Assembly: GCA_919902475.1 (NCBI GenBank)
Contig: CAKKRA010000365.1
Coordinates: 1 to 6,270 of the forward strand
Direction of reading: 5' to 3'
Source of the DNA: Nitrospiria bacterium
GTDB taxonomy: Bacteria > Nitrospirota > CAKKRA01 > 9FT-COMBO-42-15
Length of the DNA: 6,270 nucleotides
Part shown: positions 1 to 5,339 of the stretch, piece by piece
Layout of the letters: each line of letters opens with the position of its first letter
Position numbering within the stretch: the first letter of the stretch is position 1
The notes under the pieces: generated by a model
The model's input: only the letters and a program-made list of their open reading frames with translations
What the model was told of the DNA's origin: nothing
Databases searched by the model: none
Program-made: the position numbers and the translations under genes

Positions 1-372
1 TTTTCTTTCTTCCATCCCATGCACAGTCAAATGCCCTGCGCCAAATAAACCCATACAATCTATCACCTGCTTTGTCTCATCAATAGCCTTTTGCCTGATA
101 GCATTATCCTTGCTTGAATAAGAGAGCCATTTTCTTTTATCCGGCGGTGTAACCTCTTCGTATATTGGGGCATGAAAGGAGACAACTTTTATGCTGTTAT
201 CTTTCAGAAGTCTGGCGAGTTTTTCTGCCCATTTCTTATCCTTATAATCAAAATGCGGCCTCATACCCCATATCTCAATAGCATCAAACCCAGCATCTTT
301 TATCTGTTTGACAATCGCCTCATCTAATATATTATATACAAAGATATGCGTTGAAAGCCCTTTTTTCAACAT
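1..372 (-). CDS. Sugar phosphate isomerase/epimerase-like TIM-barrel protein (partial, N-terminal 124 residues)
   Basis: The reading frame is open from an ATG at 372 to the window edge, so the C-terminal part is missing. The start is fixed because an in-frame stop lies at 384-382 and no other start codon occurs between them; no strong Shine-Dalgarno precedes it. The visible N-terminal half looks like the xylose isomerase-like / AP endonuclease 2 TIM-barrel superfamily. It has a first strand GLSTHIF, a second-strand glutamate in FDAIEIWG (about residue 33), a third-strand SFHAPI (about residue 67) and LTVHGM (about residue 118), which matches the metal-binding VHPG-type strand. Family members isomerise or epimerise sugars or hydrolyse AP sites, usually with a divalent metal. 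Substrate cannot be assigned from this fragment. It lies 61 nt downstream of kimA on the same strand with no terminator visible between them, so co-transcription is plausible. The frame and general fold are well supported; the specific function is not. Confidence 0.8.
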   Translation of the reverse strand, partial: MLKKGLSTHIFVYNILDEAIVKQIKDAGFDAIEIWGMRPHFDYKDKKWAEKLARLLKDNSIKVVSFHAPIYEEVTPPDKRKWLSYSSKDNAIRQKAIDETKQVIDCMGLFGAGHLTVHGMEERK

Positions 373-433
373 AGCTATCTTTTAACATTTAACAGCTTTA
401 TATGTCAATGGAATATGTAGAATGTCCAATCCT

Positions 434-2245
434 TTAACCAGAAATATGGAATGGGACGCTGGTTGAAACAACACCCCTTTTAAACAGTAGGACTCCTTTA
501 ATAAAAAGAGCTGTCTGATTATGGAGGAGATGATGCCACCAGCGGGAGGGCACAAACTCCGGCAGCACAACGGTTATGACGCCTTCCGGATGTGCAGATT
601 TTACCTCTTCTATATATTCCAGAAATGGCCTAATAATAGAACGGTACGGAGACTCAAGTATAGCAAGGGGAACGCCCATGCAGTGATTATCCCACTTTAA
701 TTTGATTTTTTCTGTTTCCACAGGGTCTATGGAAACATAGACAGCAGTTACATCACTTGAAAGGGCTTTGGCGTATCTGATTGCATTAAGCACAGCCAGC
801 TGAATGCCGGCTACAGGCACAATTACAGAGTGGTGTTTAAACTCAGACACACCTGACAAACATCTGTCTAAGGAAAGCTGCCCGGCGACTGATATATAAT
901 GCCGGTGCATCTTTTGTTCTAAATAAACCAGAATCGGTATAGCTATCAGGATTATCCATGCGCCATGCGTGAATTTTTCCGTGGCTATGATAAATAACAC
1001 TACTGCTGTGGTAGCCGTTCCGATGCCATTTATAAAAATCCTTATAAGCCATCCTTTGCCCCTCAATGTCAGCCAATGTTTTACCATTCCTGCCTGCGAC
1101 AATGTAAATGCAGTAAAGACACCCACGGCATAGAGCGGAATCAGGGCGTGGGTATTGCCGCTGAATATTACGATAAGAAGCGCTGACATGACGCCGAGAA
1201 TAAGTATGCCGTTTGAAAAGACGAGCTTATCGCCGCGATTGCCGAGCTGTCTCGGCAGATATTTATCCACTGCCATTATTGAAGAAAGGCGCGGGAAATC
1301 TGCAAACGAGGTATTCGCAGCAAGAATAAGTATCAGCGCAGTAAAAAACTGTATGGTGTAGTAGATTACCCCTTTTGAAAAAATTGTCCTTGCAAGCTGG
1401 GAAAGTACGGTTTCATTTTCATTTGGAAGTATTCTGTAATAGTCTGCAAAATATGCAATCCCGATGGTAAGCGCGGCAAGTATTATTGCCATCCATATAA
1501 GCGTGATTCCAGCATTTCTGGACTCAGGCGGCTTAAAAGCCCTGACGCCGTTTGACACCGCTTCTATACCGGTAAGCGTTGCACACCCAGAGGCAAACGC
1601 CTTCAGTATTATGAACATTGGCACAATATCTGAGGCTGGCTTGATTTCTATCAACGGCTGGGGAGATATAGAAAAGGATTTCAGATAACTTACAGCTATT
1701 AGAGAAAATATCCCGCCTATAAAAAGATAAACAGGAATTGAAAAGACCCTACCGGACTCCCTCACCCCTCTAAGGTTCATAATCATGATAAACAATATCG
1801 CAATAATGCACATTGCGATCGTATGATTCTTTAAGTTTGGAAAGGCAGAGGTAATAGCAGCGACACCAGCAGAAATACTGACCGTTACTGTAAGGACATA
1901 ATCAATAAGCAGCGCTGCTCCGGCGATAAGCCCAGGATAAGCGCCGAGGTTTTCTTTCGCAACTATATATGCCCCTCCGCCTGAAGGGTATGCATGAATC
2001 GTCTGGAAATAAGATGTTGCCACTATAGCTATAAGAATGACAATACTAAATGCAATAGGAAGTGAATAATGGAACAAGGCTGTTCCACCTACTATAAGCG
2101 CAAGCAATATCTCTTCTGTGCCATATGCTACTGATGACAGGGCATCAGAGGAAAATACTGCAAGCCCCATTGTTTTTGTGAGGCGCTCATCTTTTTCTTT
2201 GACTGTCTCAATCGGACCGCCAATAAGAATTCTTTTAAGAGACAT
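434..2245 (-). CDS. kimA: KimA-type potassium importer (APC superfamily permease)
   Basis: This 603-residue inner-membrane protein closely resembles Bacillus subtilis KimA (YdaO, about 607 residues), a high-affinity K+/H+ symporter of the APC superfamily. Visible matches, from recalled KimA sequence, include SSDALSSVAYGTE (residues 32-44), AYPSGGGAYIVAKENLG (85-101), LLIDYVLTVTVSISAG (112-127), GCATLTGIEAVSN (220-232) and IPLYAVGVF (369-377). Asp34, Tyr41, Asp115 and Ser123 align with KimA Asp36, Tyr43, Asp117 and Ser125, positions reported around the K+ sites. About twelve hydrophobic segments precede a soluble C-terminal domain (roughly 450-603) with VIVPVAG and LHNQTA motifs, as in KimA. 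The frame is open for 31 codons upstream, to an ATG at 2338. I chose the ATG at 2245 because AAAGGAGG sits 5 nt upstream, the protein then begins like KimA, and the extension would cross a terminator. A c-di-AMP riboswitch in its leader supports the K+ assignment over a generic amino-acid permease. Confidence 0.92.
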   Translation of the reverse strand: MSLKRILIGGPIETVKEKDERLTKTMGLAVFSSDALSSVAYGTEEILLALIVGGTALFHYSLPIAFSIVILIAIVATSYFQTIHAYPSGGGAYIVAKENLGAYPGLIAGAALLIDYVLTVTVSISAGVAAITSAFPNLKNHTIAMCIIAILFIMIMNLRGVRESGRVFSIPVYLFIGGIFSLIAVSYLKSFSISPQPLIEIKPASDIVPMFIILKAFASGCATLTGIEAVSNGVRAFKPPESRNAGITLIWMAIILAALTIGIAYFADYYRILPNENETVLSQLARTIFSKGVIYYTIQFFTALILILAANTSFADFPRLSSIMAVDKYLPRQLGNRGDKLVFSNGILILGVMSALLIVIFSGNTHALIPLYAVGVFTAFTLSQAGMVKHWLTLRGKGWLIRIFINGIGTATTAVVLFIIATEKFTHGAWIILIAIPILVYLEQKMHRHYISVAGQLSLDRCLSGVSEFKHHSVIVPVAGIQLAVLNAIRYAKALSSDVTAVYVSIDPVETEKIKLKWDNHCMGVPLAILESPYRSIIRPFLEYIEEVKSAHPEGVITVVLPEFVPSRWWHHLLHNQTALFIKGVLLFKRGVVSTSVPFHISG

Positions 2246-2249
2246 AAAA

Positions 2250-2276
2250 TCCTCCTTTAGGCGGGCAAACGGAGGA
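2250..2276 (-). promoter_or_regulatory. Possible hairpin masking the kimA ribosome binding site
   Basis: On the minus strand, TCCTCC (2276-2271) is a perfect complement of GGAGGA (2255-2250), which contains the core of the kimA Shine-Dalgarno; the loop is 15 nt. The pairing lies between the terminator and the start codon, so only read-through transcripts would contain it. It could damp translation. Stability is modest (6 bp), and function is inferred from complementarity alone. Confidence 0.4.
2251..2258 (-). promoter_or_regulatory. Shine-Dalgarno of kimA
   Basis: AAAGGAGG on the minus strand, 5 nt before the ATG at 2245. It decides the kimA start against the longer in-frame ATG at 2338. Confidence 0.9.
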
Positions 2277-2284
2277 GAAGAAAT

Positions 2285-2316
2285 AAAAAAACCGCTGGCA
2301 ATCGCAGCGGTTTTTT
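2285..2316 (-). terminator. Rho-independent terminator of the riboswitch expression platform
   Basis: On the minus strand an A-run is followed by CCGCTG, the loop CGATTGC, CAGCGG and then seven T residues. The 6-bp GC-rich stem extends through A-T pairs. It sits 24 nt after the 3' strand of the riboswitch P1 helix and 39 nt before the kimA ATG. That is the position of a transcription-attenuation platform, so it should stop transcription when the aptamer is bound. I could not identify a convincing antiterminator pairing by eye. Confidence 0.9.
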
Positions 2317-2340
2317 GTTTCTGCCTTTGCCCTTCCAAAT

Positions 2341-2451
2341 GCCTACGAGGTTAGCTGACGGGCTCGGGCCTGGAAGTGCCCTTTCCATTAACTTATGGAA
2401 TACGCCCCTGTAATCGGGTCCCCCGCATCCATTCTTTGAATGGATTTAGGC
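2341..2451 (-). ncRNA. Cyclic-di-AMP riboswitch (ydaO/yuaA class) aptamer
   Basis: The minus strand carries the hallmark blocks of this class: GCGGGGGACCC (2426-2416), a GGGC...GCCC hairpin just before CCCGAGCCCGTCAGC, then AGCTAACCTCGTAGGC ending at 2341. The outer helix P1 forms from GCCTA (2451-2447) with TAGGC (2345-2341). A perfect 8-bp hairpin at 2445-2427 (ATCCATTC with GAATGGAT) follows P1, and TTCCAT/ATGGAA forms another arm. Known ydaO riboswitches bind c-di-AMP and switch genes off, often K+ or osmolyte transporters and cell-wall hydrolases. Here the aptamer is followed by a terminator and by a KimA homologue, the same pairing as in B. subtilis ydaO. Confidence 0.95.
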
Positions 2452-2470
2452 TGCTATGTTATCTTATTAA

Positions 2471-2499
2471 ATATTAATACTATAGCTTTAGTATGTCAA
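2471..2499 (-). promoter_or_regulatory. Sigma-70-type promoter of the kimA leader
   Basis: Minus strand: TTGACA (2499-2494), a 17-nt spacer, then TAATAT (2476-2471, 4 of 6 to consensus). Predicted transcription start is near 2464, just before the riboswitch P1 helix, giving a leader of about 220 nt. A perfect inverted repeat, ATACTA/TAGTAT with a 6-nt centre (2477-2494), fills the spacer and could be an operator. Confidence 0.65.
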
Positions 2500-2672
2500 T
2501 ATTTATTATTTTCTTCTTGCCTAACATTTACTTTTAAACCTATTTCACGAATGATATTAATGTAATATAGAAACAGGGCATCAAGAAATTTTGCCTTAAA
2601 AACGCACTATACAGAATCCTTGGGGAGAAAAATAACTCCTCTTTAGAATTGAATTTAAAAATATTCCAGCTC
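2500..2672. other. AT-rich divergent spacer with no recognised feature
   Basis: The whole gene-free stretch between kimA and the PilZ gene is 473 bp. Its left part is the kimA promoter, riboswitch and terminator, and its right end is the promoter of the plus-strand gene. This remainder holds only short open frames without Shine-Dalgarno or recognisable motifs. One plus-strand frame, open from a TAG near 2566, reads as a plausible helical, lysine-rich peptide but has no ATG, so a decayed gene remnant cannot be excluded. Confidence 0.5.
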
Positions 2673-2700
2673 TTGACAGATACAATAAAAAAGGTAGAAT
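2673..2700 (+). promoter_or_regulatory. Sigma-70-type promoter of the PilZ-receiver-amidotransferase gene
   Basis: TTGACA (2673-2678), a 16-nt spacer and TAGAAT (2695-2700, 5 of 6). The predicted start near 2707 leaves a very short leader of about 12 nt that still includes AAGGAG (2708-2713), 5 nt before the ATG at 2719. Confidence 0.6.
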
Positions 2701-2718
2701 TAGACATAAGGAGAAAAT

Positions 2719-4167
2719 ATGGAAGAAAAACGAAAATCCCCCAGAATACCATTAAAGGTTCAGGTAAAATACAAGACCCCGAATGCCTTTCTTGCAGATT
2801 ATGCGCTTAATATAAGCAAAGGCGGAATATTTATTGAAACTGACAAGCCATTGCCACTCGGCTCGTCTGTTGACTTTCATATCCTCTTTCCTGATACAAC
2901 AAAACCTGTAAAAGGCACAGGTGAGGTGGTCAGGATAGCTGCCGGGGAGGGCGAACCTTCAGGGATGGGAATAAAGTTTAAAGAGCTCAGCCCGGAGGGC
3001 ATGGAAATAGTAGAAAAGATTTTCAAGGACTTCTCTGGCATAAGGATACTTGTTGTAGATGATGCTGCTGTTATGCGCCGTCTCTTATCCTTCTGGCTAA
3101 GGAAGATTATCAAATGCGATATTACAGAGGCATCAGACGGCATTGAGGCAATATCAAAGTTAAAGGAAAAATTTGACCTTGTAATTACTGACTTGAGAAT
3201 GCCGAGGGCAGACGGGCTGAAGGTAATAGAACATATCAGGGACAATATGCATGATACTGTAACACCGATTATCATTGTTACCACAGTTGCATCAGGCGAT
3301 GACAAGAAAAAGGCGCTTCTGCTCGGCGCATCAGGCTATATTACAAAGCCTTTAAAATTCACAGAGCTGTCAAAAACTGTAAAGGATATGTTCCAGAGCC
3401 TTGTGGATGTATCTACAAAGAAGATTGAAAATATGCCTGTAATAGGCATTACAACAGATTTCGGAGAGATGCCTTCAAAGACAAAGGGACAAAATGACCC
3501 TTATATATTCCTAAGAGAGGCCTATATAAATGCAATTGAAGAGAACGGCGGCATACCGCTTCTTCTTCCAATTACAGCAAACAGTGAATTGATTGAGCAT
3601 TATACCGAGATGATTGACGGCCTGCTGATTACAGGCGGCAATTTTGATATAGACCCGCGATATTATGGAGAAGAGTTCTCCAGTAAGATTGGTGAGATTA
3701 AGGAAGAGAGGACTGCCTTTGAAATGGCAATGGCAAAGCATGCCCTTGACAAGGATATGCCTGTATTAGGCATTTGCGGAGGCATGCAGCTTTTAAATGT
3801 CCTGACAGGAGGCACATTATATCAGGATATTTCGACACAGTTAAAGGATGCTATAAACCACCAGCAGAAGAAAACGAAGGAGAATACATCCCATAGTATA
3901 AAGATTACGGATGACAGTAAATTATTCAGGATAATAAACAGCAAATCATCAATGGTCAACAGCACACATCATCAGGCAGTAAAGGATGTTGGCAAAGGCT
4001 TGGCTGTAAATGCAGTTGCAGAAGACAGTGTAATTGAAGGGATAGAAAGCACAAACCACAGGTTTGCAATAGCCGTTCAGTGGCATCCTGAGGCATTATA
4101 CAAAAAGAGCAGGGAGGCAGAGGCATTATTTAAGGAATTCATAAAGGAAAGCGCATTTAAGAAATAA
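2719..4167 (+). CDS. PilZ - receiver - peptidase C26 (gamma-glutamyl-GABA hydrolase-like) fusion protein
   Basis: This 482-residue soluble protein has no signal peptide or membrane segment, and the start has a good Shine-Dalgarno. Residues 1-105 form a PilZ domain with both c-di-GMP motifs, RxxxR (Arg5, Arg9) and NxSxxG (Asn31, Ser33, Gly36). Residues 108-230 form a response-regulator receiver with acidic pair Asp114/Asp115, phospho-acceptor Asp158 in ITDLRMP, Thr188 and Lys210 in ITKP. Residues 239-482 form a class I glutamine amidotransferase-like domain of the peptidase C26/PuuD type: PVIGITTDF, GLLITGGNFDIDPRYYGE, nucleophile Cys353 in GICGGMQLLNV, and His456 and Glu458 in VQWHPE. Relatives hydrolyse gamma-glutamyl amides such as gamma-Glu-GABA. 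I infer an enzyme controlled by c-di-GMP and phosphorylation; the substrate and partner kinase are unknown, and no histidine kinase is in the window. The residue after the nucleophile is Gly where PuuD has Arg. No frame break or strong internal ribosome site at Met239 suggests separate genes. It overlaps nagZ tail to tail. Confidence 0.93.
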   Translation: MEEKRKSPRIPLKVQVKYKTPNAFLADYALNISKGGIFIETDKPLPLGSSVDFHILFPDTTKPVKGTGEVVRIAAGEGEPSGMGIKFKELSPEGMEIVEKIFKDFSGIRILVVDDAAVMRRLLSFWLRKIIKCDITEASDGIEAISKLKEKFDLVITDLRMPRADGLKVIEHIRDNMHDTVTPIIIVTTVASGDDKKKALLLGASGYITKPLKFTELSKTVKDMFQSLVDVSTKKIENMPVIGITTDFGEMPSKTKGQNDPYIFLREAYINAIEENGGIPLLLPITANSELIEHYTEMIDGLLITGGNFDIDPRYYGEEFSSKIGEIKEERTAFEMAMAKHALDKDMPVLGICGGMQLLNVLTGGTLYQDISTQLKDAINHQQKKTKENTSHSIKITDDSKLFRIINSKSSMVNSTHHQAVKDVGKGLAVNAVAEDSVIEGIESTNHRFAIAVQWHPEALYKKSREAEALFKEFIKESAFKK

Positions 4168-5221
4168 TCTCGCTTGCAATATTCCTGTATTCTTTAATTC
4201 CAACAATATCCTTTATCTTCTTCTCATCAGTTATTGTATCTTTGAGATACCTCTTTTTTACAGCGGTTATCCTCTCTATGGATTCGTCAATCCTTTTTTC
4301 TGAAATGATTTTGTCCTTGACTGCTTTTAAAATAGCCTCAAACGCTTCTTTCTGCTTTCTGTGTTCCTTGCAAACAAGGATGATATCAGCGCCAGCAGAG
4401 AGCGCTCCGATCGCAGCCTCGCCAACTGCGTAATTGTCAGAAATTGCCTTCATCTCAAGGTCATCGGTTATAACCAGACCGTTAAATCCAATTTCTTTTC
4501 GCAAAAGGTCGTGGATTATCTTTTTTGAAAGCGTGGCAGGATACTTTTCATCAAGGCCTTTGTATAGAACATGGGCAGTCATAATTGCGGCAACGTCATT
4601 CTCTGCTGCATGTTTAAAGGGCAGCAGCTCTATCTCATTTAGTCTTTCAATTTTGTGCTCAACAACAGGAAGCTGATAATGAGAGTCTAATGATGTATCA
4701 CCATGCCCCGGAAAGTGCTTGCAGCAGGCAATAGCGCCATTGTCTTGCAGACCTGCTATTACAGCAAGGCCGAACCTGCTAACGCTGTTTGGGTTGTCAC
4801 TGAATGCCCGTTCATTAATAACCGGATTATCAGGATTGGTATTTACATCAAGGACAGGCGCAAAATTGGTATTGATGCCGACTGCCTTAAGCTCCTTTGC
4901 TGTGATTTCGCCAAAGGCATAGGCAAGCTTTACAGAATTGCTTTTACCAATCGCTGCATTCCCTGCAAACTGCGTAAACGGTTTTGGAAGCCTGCTGACC
5001 TTTCCACCTTCCTGATCAACACAGATAAAAAGCGGTGTCTTTGAAATCTTCTGCAGGCTGTTGCAGAGCTTCGCTGTCTGCACAGGGTCTTTGATATTCC
5101 TGCTAAAGAGTATCACGCCGCCGATATGATAATCTTTGATAAGCCCTTTTATCTCATCGGACGGCTTTAAACCGTCAAACCCGCAGATTAATAACTGACC
5201 GATTTTTTCTTCAAGTGTCAA
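4157..5221 (-). CDS. nagZ: Beta-N-acetylhexosaminidase NagZ (glycoside hydrolase family 3)
   Basis: NagZ removes N-acetylglucosamine from anhydromuropeptides during peptidoglycan recycling, usually in the cytoplasm. The 354 residues cover a single GH3 TIM barrel of normal length. Visible motifs are MTLEEKIGQL at the start, VDQEGG (68-73), NFAPVLDV (119-126), the catalytic-loop signature KHFPGHGDTSLDSH (168-181, with the Asp179/His181 acid-base pair) and ITDDLEM (251-257), whose Asp253 is the expected nucleophile. No signal peptide or lipobox is seen, which fits a cytosolic enzyme. The start is TTG at 5221: GGAGG lies 6 nt upstream, no in-frame ATG occurs before an upstream stop, and homologues begin at this point. 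A -10/-35 pair sits just upstream. Its stop overlaps the end of the convergent PilZ fusion gene by 11 bp, with no terminator between. The function call is firm; the neighbours do not include other recycling genes. Confidence 0.95.
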   Translation of the reverse strand: MTLEEKIGQLLICGFDGLKPSDEIKGLIKDYHIGGVILFSRNIKDPVQTAKLCNSLQKISKTPLFICVDQEGGKVSRLPKPFTQFAGNAAIGKSNSVKLAYAFGEITAKELKAVGINTNFAPVLDVNTNPDNPVINERAFSDNPNSVSRFGLAVIAGLQDNGAIACCKHFPGHGDTSLDSHYQLPVVEHKIERLNEIELLPFKHAAENDVAAIMTAHVLYKGLDEKYPATLSKKIIHDLLRKEIGFNGLVITDDLEMKAISDNYAVGEAAIGALSAGADIILVCKEHRKQKEAFEAILKAVKDKIISEKRIDESIERITAVKKRYLKDTITDEKKIKDIVGIKEYRNIASEIIS

Positions 5222-5227
5222 ATCATG

Positions 5228-5232
5228 CCTCC
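5228..5232 (-). promoter_or_regulatory. Shine-Dalgarno that sets the TTG start of nagZ
   Basis: GGAGG preceded by a run of eight A residues, 6 nt from TTG at 5221. An out-of-frame ATG lies only 1 nt after it and opens a two-codon frame (ATG ATT TGA) that ends on the TTG start, so the ATG is too close to be the real start. Confidence 0.85.
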
Positions 5233-5241
5233 TTTTTTTTA

Positions 5242-5270
5242 ATTATATGGATACCAAAGACATAAATCAA
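5242..5270 (-). promoter_or_regulatory. Promoter of nagZ
   Basis: Minus strand: TTGATT (5270-5265, 4 of 6), a 17-nt spacer and a perfect TATAAT (5247-5242). The predicted start near 5235 leaves a leader of about 14 nt, just enough for the Shine-Dalgarno. Confidence 0.65.
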
Positions 5271-5325
5271 CAAAAATAGATATTCTGCAATGAATAATTT
5301 TGCGCTTCTTTAAATTATATCATCA

Positions 5326-5334
5326 TGCTATAAT
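5326..5334 (+). promoter_or_regulatory. Extended -10 promoter, probably giving a leaderless mRNA
   Basis: TGCTATAAT is a perfect extended -10 (TGnTATAAT). No good -35 is present at 16-18 nt (the sequence there is T-rich). Only 5 nt separate the -10 from the A of the ATG at 5340, placing the expected transcription start on or next to that A. No Shine-Dalgarno precedes the ATG. Confidence 0.65.
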
Positions 5335-5339
5335 CCGTC

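Noticed and set aside
373..433. Possible terminator or promoter between kimA and the isomerase-like gene
   Set aside because: No GC-rich hairpin with a T-run and no good -35/-10 pair was found in these 61 nt, so nothing is annotated there.
2246..2338. A longer kimA reading frame starting at an ATG at 2338
   Set aside because: The extra 31 codons run through the terminator hairpin and the tail of the riboswitch, lack a Shine-Dalgarno, and have no counterpart in KimA. The ATG at 2245 has AAAGGAGG at ideal spacing.
2628..2646. GGAG/CTCC inverted repeat in the spacer upstream of the PilZ gene
   Set aside because: The stem is only 4 to 5 bp around an AT-rich loop with no T-tract, too weak to call a terminator or operator.
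2540..2752. Minus-strand 70-codon open frame in the spacer before the PilZ gene
   Set aside because: It runs into the PilZ coding start on the opposite strand, has a Phe/Leu-rich low-complexity translation typical of AT-rich noncoding DNA, and shows no ribosome site or family motif.
2569..2818. Plus-strand frame without ATG that reads as a lysine-rich helical peptide
   Set aside because: It is preceded by an in-frame TAG, has no ATG or Shine-Dalgarno, matches no family I recognise, and continues into the PilZ gene in a different frame. A gene remnant is possible but cannot be supported.
3406..3440. Separate gene for the C26 hydrolase starting at Met239 (ATG at 3433)
   Set aside because: The frame is continuous, there is no stop, and only AT-rich sequence without a clear Shine-Dalgarno precedes this ATG. 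An internal start remains possible as a secondary product.
4703..5044. Plus-strand 113-codon frame opposite nagZ
   Set aside because: It is a shadow of the nagZ coding strand with no recognisable domain; the NagZ signature motifs are all on the minus strand.
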